64,000 nucleotides of DNA from assembly GCA_902800045.1 (NCBI GenBank), contig CADCCZ010000001.1:186001-250000 (forward strand). The letters are read 5' to 3'. The notes beneath the pieces are model-generated. The model saw nothing but the letters and a program-made list of their open reading frames with translations, made no database searches and was not told where the DNA came from. This document shows positions 43,069 to 50,814 of the stretch, in pieces (position 1 is the stretch's first letter; the number at the start of each line of letters is the position of its first letter). Made by a program: the position numbers and the translations under genes. Origin of the DNA: an uncultured Bacteroidia bacterium (lineage in GTDB: Bacteria; Bacteroidota; Bacteroidia; Bacteroidales; ML635J-15).

Positions 43069-43182
43069 TTACGATCTGTGTTTCGGTGGATTGTTGGTCC
43101 TTTTGCCGCCTGACTTCTCGCCCGTCGTACTTGGCATTCTTGTTGGGTCAGGATTTCCAGGTTTAATAGTGGTTTTTCCCAT
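43069..43182 (-). CDS. 37-residue Pro/Thr-rich peptide, candidate substrate of the island enzymes
   Basis: A complete small ORF read by eye: ATG at 43182, TAA ending at 43069. It starts MGKTTIKPGNPDPTR, contains a PSTTGEKSGG stretch and ends NNPPKHRS. It has 6 Pro, 6 Thr, 3 Ser, no Cys, no aromatic residue, and a strong positive charge. The context is AT-rich upstream (AATAATTATTAAAA before ATG) as is normal for translation starts in Bacteroidota. It is the only ORF in the gap between the phosphatase and the fusion gene, is in the same direction and is followed by structured RNA. The many Ser/Thr would suit glycosylation; a GG at 25-26 could be a leader cleavage site. Its function as a modified-peptide precursor is inferred from context. 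Confidence 0.6.
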   Translation of the reverse strand: MGKTTIKPGNPDPTRMPSTTGEKSGGKRTNNPPKHRS

Positions 43183-43236
43183 TTTTAATAATTATTATTA
43201 GTTACACCTACTCTATATGCTTTTCGGTATCCGCAT

Positions 43237-43827
43237 TTATATACATTCAACAATAATTCCGTCTAGAAAATTTACCCAGTTGTCTTTTGAATATGTTTTT
43301 ATTCCGTTTGCATAGGCGAAATGCGAAATAAGTGCATCGTGGGTGACTAAAATTATTATGCCATTGTCATAAGTCTGCGATTTCAGCCAGTCAAATGCTT
43401 TTGTCCTCAAATATTCTGCACTGCTAATTCCCGCCATGCTTTCGCCATTGACAAATTTTTCAGATACTCCTTTTGCTCCGAATTCCAAGTAATACTTTCC
43501 TGCTTTCTCGGCATCGGAAATGTGGAACCCTGGATCGCCAAGATGGTTGTCGGTGATGATTTCAACTTCTCTACCGATACCTTTTCTTATTGCCTCTGCC
43601 GTCTGGACGCAACGTGGAATTGGGCTCGAAATAATTTTTGCAATGCTAAGTCCGGAAATATTTGTCCCGAATTCAAATGCCATTCTTGCTCCGCCTTCGG
43701 TAATTGGAAAGTCGTTGCCAAATTCTCCTTGATGAATCCTTTCGCGTTCTGCATGTCGCATCAAAACTGCAATCTTTCTGCCGCTGATGTTGTTTGTGGT
43801 TTTAAGTTGTTGCAAAATAGTGTTCAT
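43237..43827 (-). CDS. Histidine phosphatase family protein
   Basis: A 196-residue member of the phosphoglycerate-mutase-like superfamily. The phospho-acceptor motif is AVLMRHAERERIHQ (RHxE form), the second Arg is in SSPIPRCVQTAEAI, and the second His is in LVTHDALISHF. The start at 43827 (MNTILQQLKTTNNISGRKI) is preferred over an ATG at 43896 that only adds unrelated sequence across the intergenic region. It lies 54 bases upstream of the 37-residue peptide ORF in the same direction and so may be the first gene of the island's transcript, with a role such as sugar-phosphate or phospho-peptide hydrolysis. A one-mismatch -7 box (GATATTTG) is found just upstream. Confidence 0.85.
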   Translation of the reverse strand: MNTILQQLKTTNNISGRKIAVLMRHAERERIHQGEFGNDFPITEGGARMAFEFGTNISGLSIAKIISSPIPRCVQTAEAIRKGIGREVEIITDNHLGDPGFHISDAEKAGKYYLEFGAKGVSEKFVNGESMAGISSAEYLRTKAFDWLKSQTYDNGIIILVTHDALISHFAYANGIKTYSKDNWVNFLDGIIVECI

Positions 43828-43934
43828 ATTTCTTTCTTTTTCGCTGCAAATATCTGTAATTGTTTTATACCAAAGATAAATACGTAAAAATATCAAATCA
43901 ATTACGCAAAATAGCGTATAAATAAAAAAAATAT

Positions 43935-43942
43935 TATTTTTG
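43935..43942 (+). promoter_or_regulatory. -7 box (TATTTTTG) for the AAA+ gene
   Basis: TATTTTTG on the + strand, an exact TAnnTTTG match, 26 bases before the ATG at 43969, in the region divergent from the phosphatase gene. Confidence 0.5.
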
Positions 43943-43968
43943 CAAAAAATATAAATAGAACAAATTAT

Positions 43969-44934
43969 ATGGCATGTAGTAAAAAGAAATCATGTGATTT
44001 TTCAGTCCTTATAAAGGATGAACCACAAAAACGTAAAACTGCGTTAAGTAGTTTATACAATTATATGACAGATGAAGGTAGATTTAGTATTCTTCTGTTG
44101 GGCTCGCATGGCGTTGGCAAGACTTACTGGATTGACAAAATAGCAAATTTCCTGAAAGAAATGGGAAAGGATCAAGAGTTTTATATGACCAAAATAAAAA
44201 ACATAAACTGCTGTATATGCAAAGGAAAGGACGAAAACTTTTGGAATGACACTTTTTCGGAAGCAGAAGGAGGACTGATAGTATTCGACCATGTGGAGCA
44301 TCTTGACGAACGGTCGCAGTTTATTCTATTTGAAATATTGTCCCCCGATCATGGCAAATTTGGTTATTTTAAGAAAAACATTGCTTGCAGGGTTATATTT
44401 ACATCATCATATAAAATAGATTCATTACGTGACGCAGGTTCGCCGCTAGTCCCTAATTTCTTCGGACGCATTTCTAATTTTGTTGTAAAGCTTCCTGATT
44501 TTTCTGAATGTAGTAACTACATTGACAGGGATTTTAAAAATACTTGGAAAAAAATGTGTTACAAAGAATGTAAAAAAATGCCTAATCATAAATTTATTAA
44601 TTGGATTCGGGAAAATGCAGACAAATTTCACGGTAATTTCCGCGACTTGGATAATCTGGCTATAAATTGGCACAATTGTCAGGTCAATGGCCTTACAGAA
44701 GAAGAAACATTCGATAAGGTTGTCAATATGTTTAAAGATTACAATCACTTCCCTGAGCATAATGTTGATTTTGATAGTTTTACAATAAAATCAGACCAGG
44801 ATTTTTATGAAGAAATGCAACCAAATTTTAAGTCTTTTGTTAAGGAATATGCCAAGAGAATTTACGGGAATCTTAGAAAAGCTCCAAACAAAAAGCCTTT
44901 CGGTGTGCCATACAGAACAATGGACAGATGGTAG
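43969..44934 (+). CDS. Sigma54-activator-like AAA+ protein lacking GAFTGA
   Basis: A 321-residue AAA+ protein. Walker A is LLLGSHGVGKT (45-52), Walker B-like strand is EGGLIVFDHVEHLDERSQFI, sensor I is CRVIFTSSYKIDSL and an arginine-finger candidate sits in NFFGRISNF. The order and spacing match bacterial enhancer-binding proteins, but the GAFTGA loop that should lie before Walker B is replaced by GKDENFWNDTFSEAEGG. The C-terminus GVPYRTMDRW is HTH-like (Fis-type recognition helix). There is no receiver or other sensory domain. It is divergent from the phosphatase/peptide cluster and may be its regulator; this is inferred from position. Codon use is AT-rich. Confidence 0.75.
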   Translation: MACSKKKSCDFSVLIKDEPQKRKTALSSLYNYMTDEGRFSILLLGSHGVGKTYWIDKIANFLKEMGKDQEFYMTKIKNINCCICKGKDENFWNDTFSEAEGGLIVFDHVEHLDERSQFILFEILSPDHGKFGYFKKNIACRVIFTSSYKIDSLRDAGSPLVPNFFGRISNFVVKLPDFSECSNYIDRDFKNTWKKMCYKECKKMPNHKFINWIRENADKFHGNFRDLDNLAINWHNCQVNGLTEEETFDKVVNMFKDYNHFPEHNVDFDSFTIKSDQDFYEEMQPNFKSFVKEYAKRIYGNLRKAPNKKPFGVPYRTMDRW

Positions 44935-44967
44935 AATAACGGAAACTGTAAAAAAGAATTTATACAG

Positions 44968-45004
44968 CAAAAAAAAGAACGTGCCCCAGATTTGAGGCAC
45001 GTTC
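44968..45004 (-). terminator. Intrinsic terminator of nifJ
   Basis: On the - strand GAACGTGCC/GGCACGTTC form a 9-bp stem (44977-45004) followed by eight U (complement of 44969-44976). Confidence 0.85.
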
Positions 45005-45031
45005 AGTATTATGAAATAATCCTACTTCAAA

Positions 45032-48000
45032 TTATTTCCCTTCGCTCAGCTTCTTGTAGCCTTCGTATCTCAGCTTTGCAAACTGCTCGGTCTTAGCGAA
45101 CAATTCCTTAGCTTCTTCTGGGAAGGTCTTGAGAAGCGAGTTGTAACGAACTTCGCCCATGATGAAGTCCTGGAACTTGCTCCAATCCGGTTCCTTGCTG
45201 TCGAGGTGGAATCCGTTCTGTCCGGCTTCTTCCTCAGCAGGGTTGAAACGCCACAAGTGCCAGTAACCGCAGTCAACAGCAAGCTTTTCTTCGTGCTGTG
45301 TGCGACCCATACCAACCTTGATACCGTGGTTGATACATGGAGCGTAGCAGATTACCAATGATGGTCCGTGATATGCTTCAGCTTCCTTGATTGCCTTGAA
45401 GTACTGAGCCTGGCTTGCACCCATTGCAACCTGTGCAACATATACATAACCGTAGCTCTTTGCAATCATACCGAGGTCTTTCTTGCGAACCTTCTTGCCC
45501 GATGCAGCAAACTTAGCAACTGCACCTGCTGGAGTAGCCTTCGATGACTGTCCACCGGTGTTCGAGTAAACTTCGGTATCGAGAACGAGTACGTTAACGT
45601 CTTCGCCGCTAGCCAATACATGGTCGAGACCGCCGAAACCTATATCGTATGCCCAGCCGTCACCACCGAATATCCACTGCGATTTCTTAACAAGGTGGTC
45701 CTTGAGGTCAACGATCTGCTTGCAGTAGTCGCAACCGCACTTTTCGCATGCTGCAACGATCTTGTCTGCCAATTCAGCAGTCTTGATACCACATTCGCGG
45801 TTGTCGATCCATTCCTGGAACATAGCCTTGATTTCCTTGCTGCAGCAATCGCATTCAGCGATAGCTTCGCGCATGATGCGTTCAACGCGGTCGCGCATCT
45901 GGCGGGTTGCTGTTGCCATACCGAGGCCAAATTCAGCGTTGTCTTCGAACAAGCTGTTTGCCCAAGCAACACCCTTGCCAGTACGGTAGTTCTTGCAGTA
46001 TGGAGTTGCAGGAGCCGAACCACCATAGATTGACGAACAACCTGTTGCGTTTGCAACGAGCATTCTTTCGCCGAACAACTGAGTGATAGTCTTGATATAA
46101 GGAGTTTCACCACAACCTGCGCAAGCTCCCGAGAACTCGAACAACGGCTGTGCGAACTGGCTGTTCTTAACATTTGCGTACTTGTCGATGAGGTTGTCCT
46201 TGTACGTAACCTTCTTCTGGCTGTAGTTCCAGTTGTCAACTTCACCAAGCTGGCTTTCGAAAGGCTTCATAACCAATGCCTTTTCCTTAGCAGGACATAC
46301 GTCGGCGCAGTTACCGCAGCCTGTGCAGTCCATAGCCGATACCTGCATACGGAAATGCATACCTGCAAATTCCTTCGGCATCTTGATGTCGGCAGTCTTC
46401 ATCGACTTCGGAGCCTTCTTGAGTTCTGCATCGGTCATTACAACCGGACGGATTGCAGCGTGAGGACATACGAGCGAGCACTGGTTGCACTGGATACACT
46501 TTGTGTTGTCCCATTCTGGAACCATAGTAGCAACACCACGCTTTTCGTATGCTGTAGTACCTGCTGGGAAAGTACCGTCAACGATTTCCTTGAATGCGCT
46601 TACAGGCAGGTCGTTACCGCACTGTGCAACCATAGGACGCATAACCTTGTTGATGAATTCAGGATCATCGTCGTTGTGTTCGAATGTGAACTCGGTTGTG
46701 CAGTTGAGGTCAGCCCACTTAGCAGGAATATCAACCTTCTGGATTTCACCACCACGGTCAACAGCTGCATAGTTCTTGTTTACAATGTCTTCACCCTTCT
46801 TGCCGTACGACTTAACGATGAACTTCTTCATCTGCTCAACAGCGAGGTCGTAAGGAATAACGCCCGAAATCTTGAAGAATGCGCTCTGGAGGATGGTGTT
46901 GGTTCTGTTGCCAAGACCGATTTCCATTGCAATCTTAGTAGCGTCGATGATGTACATGTTGATATTGTTGAGAGCCAAGTACTTCTTAACATAGTCAGGA
47001 AGATGCTTCTTTGTCTCTTCAACGCTCCACGGTGAGTTGTAGAGGAATGTACCGTTCTTCTTCAATCCGCGCAAGCAGTCGTACTTGCGGAGGTATGAAG
47101 GAACATGAACTGCTACGAAATCAGGAGTACCTACAAGATACGGAGCAAGTATTGGCTGGTCGCCGAAACGCAAGTGCGAGCAGGTGTAACCGCCCGACTT
47201 CTTTGAGTCGTAGTCGAAGTAAGCCTGGCTGTACTTGTTGGTGTTGTCACCGATAATCTTGATGGAGTTCTTGTTTGCACCTACAGTACCATCGGCACCA
47301 AGTCCGTAGAACTTAGCTTCGAATGTGCCCTTAGGAAGGATTGAAATTTCCTTGCCAACCTTGAGTGATCTGCGGGTAACATCGTCCTTGATACCAACTG
47401 TGAACTGGTTCATTGGCTTGTCTGAAGCGAGGTTCTTGTAAACTGCAAGAATCTGAGCAGGAGTAGTGTCCTTTGATGACAAACCGTAGCGTCCGCCGAT
47501 GATCATCGGCTTCTTTGCGCTGTCCTTGAATGCTTCAACAACATCGAGGTACAGAGGATCGCCGTTTGCACCTGGTTCCTTGGTTCTGTCGAGAACGCAG
47601 ATTCTCTTAACGGTCTTAGGCATAATTGCCATCAAGTACTTGGTTGAGAATGGACGATACAGGTGAACTGTAACGAGACCGAGCTTCTTGCCGTTCTTGT
47701 TTTCCTTGTCGATAACGGTCTTGATAACGTCGTTAACCGAACCCATAGCGATGATGATGTCGGTAGCGTCTTTTGCACCGTAGTATACGAAAGGAGCGTA
47801 TTCACGACCTGTGATCTTGCTCAACTGCTTCATGTATTTAGCTACAATGTCGGGAAGAGCATCGTAGTACTTGTTCTGCAATTCTCTTGTCTGGAAGTAG
47901 ATATCGGGGTTCTGAGCAGTACCGCGTGTTACAGGATGCTCTGGGTTGAGAGCTCTGTCGCGATATTCCTTCAAAGCCTTGTAGTTGACGAGCTTGCGGA

Positions 48001-48574
48001 GCTTTTCCATGTCAGCTGCTTCTACCTTCTGGATTTCGTGAGATGTACGGAAACCGTCGAAGAAGTGGAGGAAAGGAACGCGACCTTCGATAGCTGCAAG
48101 GTGAGCAACTGGAGCGAGGTCCATGATTTCCTGTACCGAGCTGGTAGCAAGCATTGCGAAACCAGTCTGGCGTGCGCTCATTACGTCGGCATGGTCGCCG
48201 AAGATTGACAAAGCCTGAGCTGCCAAAGCACGAGCCGAAACGTGGAAAACGCCAGGAAGCAATTCGCCTGAAATCTTGTACATGTTCGGAATCATAAGCA
48301 GCAAGCCCTGCGATGCGGTGTAGGTAGTTGTGAGGGCACCAGCCTGCAACGAACCGTGAACAGCACCGGCAGCACCAGCTTCCGACTGCATTTCAACTAC
48401 TTTAACTGTTTCACCGAAGATGTTCTTTCTGCCGCCTGCACTCCATTCGTCGATGTATTCAGCCATCGGTGACGACGGGGTGATAGGATAGATAGCGGCA
48501 ACTTCGCTAAACATGTAGGCAACATGAGCTGCAGCGCAGTTACCATCACATGTCATGAATTTTTTTTCTGCCAT
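45032..48574 (-). CDS. nifJ: Pyruvate:ferredoxin (flavodoxin) oxidoreductase
   Basis: Single-chain homodimeric PFOR of 1180 residues that converts pyruvate and CoA to acetyl-CoA, CO2 and reduced ferredoxin; it marks an anaerobic fermentative lifestyle. Domain I begins with EVAAIYPITPSSPMAEYIDE. Two [4Fe-4S] motifs, CIQCNQCSLVCP and CTGCGNCADVCP, lie in the ferredoxin-like domain. The TPP domain has FSGACAGCGETPYIKTITQL with proximal-cluster Cys residues and GDGWAYDIGFGGLDHVLASG with SNTGGQSSKATP. All cluster Cys appear intact. Codon use is strongly biased (frequent AAC, AAG, GGT-like choices), as expected for a highly expressed gene. A -7 box is at 48629-48636. Confidence 0.98.
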   Translation of the reverse strand: MAEKKFMTCDGNCAAAHVAYMFSEVAAIYPITPSSPMAEYIDEWSAGGRKNIFGETVKVVEMQSEAGAAGAVHGSLQAGALTTTYTASQGLLLMIPNMYKISGELLPGVFHVSARALAAQALSIFGDHADVMSARQTGFAMLATSSVQEIMDLAPVAHLAAIEGRVPFLHFFDGFRTSHEIQKVEAADMEKLRKLVNYKALKEYRDRALNPEHPVTRGTAQNPDIYFQTRELQNKYYDALPDIVAKYMKQLSKITGREYAPFVYYGAKDATDIIIAMGSVNDVIKTVIDKENKNGKKLGLVTVHLYRPFSTKYLMAIMPKTVKRICVLDRTKEPGANGDPLYLDVVEAFKDSAKKPMIIGGRYGLSSKDTTPAQILAVYKNLASDKPMNQFTVGIKDDVTRRSLKVGKEISILPKGTFEAKFYGLGADGTVGANKNSIKIIGDNTNKYSQAYFDYDSKKSGGYTCSHLRFGDQPILAPYLVGTPDFVAVHVPSYLRKYDCLRGLKKNGTFLYNSPWSVEETKKHLPDYVKKYLALNNINMYIIDATKIAMEIGLGNRTNTILQSAFFKISGVIPYDLAVEQMKKFIVKSYGKKGEDIVNKNYAAVDRGGEIQKVDIPAKWADLNCTTEFTFEHNDDDPEFINKVMRPMVAQCGNDLPVSAFKEIVDGTFPAGTTAYEKRGVATMVPEWDNTKCIQCNQCSLVCPHAAIRPVVMTDAELKKAPKSMKTADIKMPKEFAGMHFRMQVSAMDCTGCGNCADVCPAKEKALVMKPFESQLGEVDNWNYSQKKVTYKDNLIDKYANVKNSQFAQPLFEFSGACAGCGETPYIKTITQLFGERMLVANATGCSSIYGGSAPATPYCKNYRTGKGVAWANSLFEDNAEFGLGMATATRQMRDRVERIMREAIAECDCCSKEIKAMFQEWIDNRECGIKTAELADKIVAACEKCGCDYCKQIVDLKDHLVKKSQWIFGGDGWAYDIGFGGLDHVLASGEDVNVLVLDTEVYSNTGGQSSKATPAGAVAKFAASGKKVRKKDLGMIAKSYGYVYVAQVAMGASQAQYFKAIKEAEAYHGPSLVICYAPCINHGIKVGMGRTQHEEKLAVDCGYWHLWRFNPAEEEAGQNGFHLDSKEPDWSKFQDFIMGEVRYNSLLKTFPEEAKELFAKTEQFAKLRYEGYKKLSEGK

Positions 48575-48628
48575 AAACGTCTGTTATTTAAGAATTTAAT
48601 AAAATTTGTTACAAATAATGTTAATTCG

Positions 48629-48636
48629 CAAATATA
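48629..48636 (-). promoter_or_regulatory. -7 box (TATATTTG) for nifJ
   Basis: TATATTTG on the - strand, an exact TAnnTTTG match, 54 bases before the nifJ ATG. Confidence 0.55.
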
Positions 48637-48720
48637 CCTTTTTTATTGGGAACAGAAGATAATTTTGTGTATTTTTTTGAACAAAAATAAATAGGTGTAA
48701 ATGTTTGTGTAACAGCCATG

Positions 48721-48920
48721 TCGGATTTGTGACCAGTTGTATCGGATTTGCAATCCGATACTTGCGAATATTAGCATTTGTAATGCGGATTATAAATCCT
48801 TATATTCATGTCTTTCGGATTACAAATCCGAAAGAACCGCGTTAGCATTTGTAATGCGGTATAGAATAATGCGGAGCGGATTTATCAATTGTCCATTGTC
48901 CATTATCAATTGTCAATTGA
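48721..48920. repeat. Palindromic and direct repeat cluster between queE and nifJ
   Basis: This gene-free spacer holds two perfect hairpins built on the same core: GTATCGGATT-TGC-AATCCGATAC (48739-48761) and CTTTCGGATT-ACA-AATCCGAAAG (48812-48834). It also has two exact copies of TTAGCATTTGTAATGCGG (48771-48788, 48842-48859). It ends in the short-period run ATTGTCCATTGTCCATTATC (from 48888), a motif that returns at 63690-63735. The pattern resembles REP-like elements, but no transposase is linked. Confidence 0.7.
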
Positions 48921-48921
48921 A

Positions 48922-49551
48922 CTATGGTATTCTCAAGAACTTATGCATCTGCACCGAAATCTTCCACTTCGGATTTTTCTTCACATAATCGACAACCATA
49001 TCGCCGGTGCGCTTGAACTGGCTCCATTCTGGCTGGAGGTAGAGTTCACAGCGTCCGCTGACCTTCTGCGAGCATTTCTCTGCCCATTCAAGGTCGGTTT
49101 CGTCGAAAATTACGACTTTCAGTTCGTTGGCGAGCTGGTAGAACTCGGGCAATGGCGGCATCTGTTTCTTGGGCGATACGCAAATCCAGTCCCAGACACC
49201 GCTGAACTCGTGTGCTCCGCTGGTTTCTATCATTGTTGTTATGCCTGCCTTACGCGAAAGTTCTGTAAAACGGTTGAAGTTGTAAATTAATGGTTCTCCG
49301 CCTGTTACGACAATGGTGTCGGCGGTGGTCTGCTTTACGCGCTCAATAATGTCATTTATTTTTACAAACTGGTCGAGGCGCGGAACCCACGATTCCTTGG
49401 AGTCGCACCAGCGGCAGGCTAGGTCGCATCCGCCCAAGCGGACAAAGTAGGCGGCTTTTCCACTGTTGAAGCCTTCGCCCTGTATGGTGTAGAATTCCTC
49501 GAGTACGGGAATTTTATCTTGTTTGAGTAAGTTTATGAATTCGTCTGTCAT
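48922..49551 (-). CDS. queE: 7-carboxy-7-deazaguanine synthase QueE
   Basis: Radical SAM enzyme for the ring contraction step of queuosine (7-deazaguanine) synthesis. The 209 residues start with EEFYTIQGEGFNSGKAAYFV, which is the QueE N-terminal signature. The cluster motif CDLACRWCDSK (Cys42, 46, 49) has the ordinary CX3CX2C spacing, followed by VTGGEPLIY. Thr/Lys-rich turn VSPKKQMPPLP and the end SVQMHKFLRIP are family typical. It starts 4 bases after the C1 protease stop, so it is probably the second gene of that transcript. The 3' end borders the repeat cluster. Confidence 0.93.
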   Translation of the reverse strand: MTDEFINLLKQDKIPVLEEFYTIQGEGFNSGKAAYFVRLGGCDLACRWCDSKESWVPRLDQFVKINDIIERVKQTTADTIVVTGGEPLIYNFNRFTELSRKAGITTMIETSGAHEFSGVWDWICVSPKKQMPPLPEFYQLANELKVVIFDETDLEWAEKCSQKVSGRCELYLQPEWSQFKRTGDMVVDYVKKNPKWKISVQMHKFLRIP

Positions 49552-49555
49552 GTTG

Positions 49556-50770
49556 TTATTTTATTATTCCGTCAAGGATTTTCCTTGCGGCATCGACATT
49601 TACCATTATGTTTATCATTTTCAGCTTGATGTAATCCTCGCTGTAGAAACGGTAGCCACGGTGAGCGCCGTCCATTCCGCCCGAACCAGAGTCCTTTATC
49701 AAGTACCAGTACTGATTTTTAATCTTTTGGTAACCGACAATCTGTATGCAGTGGTCGTCGGTGGTGCAACCGTTTTCGAGGCGCATTTCGCGCGAGTCGG
49801 CATTGATGTACTTGGCAGGAATGTCGAAAGTGGGGATTATGCCGACTTCGGTTTCCTTCACATAGCCGGGTTCGGAGGTGTCACCGCAGAGGCTAATTGA
49901 ATAGCCGTTTGTGATGGCGTTGCGGATAATCCAGATGTAGTCGTCGAGTGAAATGTTGTAGTATTCTTTGCTGTGCCACCAGTTGTCGGGTTCCTCGAGT
50001 TCGTGGCGCTGGTTGTACGGGTATTTCTTGAACGACATGAAGCTGAAATAGTCGTTCGGCTTGACTTTCAGGTATTCCTCCATGAACGATTTCGGTGTGT
50101 ATGTCTTGCCTTCGTAGATGAATGTTTCGGGAGGTGTGCAGATGTTGCGGTCGAGGATTTCCTTTACCTTGCCAATGATATCGTCGTCCCAGAGGTTCTT
50201 GTTTGCAACCTCGTCGAGATAAGCCTTGAATTCGGTGAAAAGTTTCACATGGTTGTTGTATTTCTGTCCTTCTTTCAGACCGTTGTAAGCCGAGTAGGGC
50301 ATAAGTCCGTGGTTGAACATCACGCGCTTTATGGCGTTCGACTCGCTACCTTCGCCAAGTTCGATATTGCCGCGAGTGCGGACAAACTCTTCGGCGCGGG
50401 CTACATATTCCCAGTAAACCGTGAACATTTCCGACAGTTTCACCTGATGTCCGCTCTTGCGGTAGGCTTCGCTCTCGATGAACGAGGTTGCCGAGTATGC
50501 CCAGCAAGTTCCGCTAAGCCCTTGCGATACAGGCTCGTTGTGCCATACTGTTGTGTATTTTGCTGGGTCGGTGGGGTAGGACTTGCCGTCGAAGTCCATT
50601 ACAAACGACTTCTTGTTAGGCGCTTCGCCTTCCTTGCCGGTGATATCCTTCATTATTTCCTTCTGCATGAAACCCGCTGGCGAAGTGGCATATTTTGCCT
50701 TGTCGGGCTGCTGTGCAAATGCTGTGGTTAACAGCAGGATAAGCGGTATGATTGATATGGTTCGCTTCAT
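49556..50770 (-). CDS. Exported C1-family (bleomycin hydrolase-like) cysteine peptidase
   Basis: A 404-residue papain-superfamily protease related to aminopeptidase C. The signal peptide is MKRTISIIPLILLLTTAFAQ, unlike the cytosolic canonical PepC. The nucleophile Cys89 is in SQGLSGTCWAYSATSFIESE and the His in TTDDHCIQIVGY. The third triad position, normally Asn in KNSWG, is Asp in WYLIKDSGSGG; this may be typical for Bacteroidota members or alter activity. The start is ATG 50770; a TTG six bases upstream is not needed. The 24 bases just upstream are identical to those before the lipoprotein gene at 50815. queE follows after 4 bases. Confidence 0.88.
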   Translation of the reverse strand: MKRTISIIPLILLLTTAFAQQPDKAKYATSPAGFMQKEIMKDITGKEGEAPNKKSFVMDFDGKSYPTDPAKYTTVWHNEPVSQGLSGTCWAYSATSFIESEAYRKSGHQVKLSEMFTVYWEYVARAEEFVRTRGNIELGEGSESNAIKRVMFNHGLMPYSAYNGLKEGQKYNNHVKLFTEFKAYLDEVANKNLWDDDIIGKVKEILDRNICTPPETFIYEGKTYTPKSFMEEYLKVKPNDYFSFMSFKKYPYNQRHELEEPDNWWHSKEYYNISLDDYIWIIRNAITNGYSISLCGDTSEPGYVKETEVGIIPTFDIPAKYINADSREMRLENGCTTDDHCIQIVGYQKIKNQYWYLIKDSGSGGMDGAHRGYRFYSEDYIKLKMINIMVNVDAARKILDGIIK

Positions 50771-50794
50771 ATTCAAATTTTTTGCAAAGTAAAT
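50771..50794 (-). repeat. Duplicated leader/promoter sequence, copy 1
   Basis: The 24 bases before the C1 peptidase ATG are the same as those at 51559-51582 before the next lipoprotein gene, and similar to 53931-53955 before the flavodoxin-like lipoprotein. They contain TTACTTTGCA, close to a -7 box. Confidence 0.7.
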
Positions 50795-50814
50795 GAAAAC
50801 TAAATACTTTCGTT

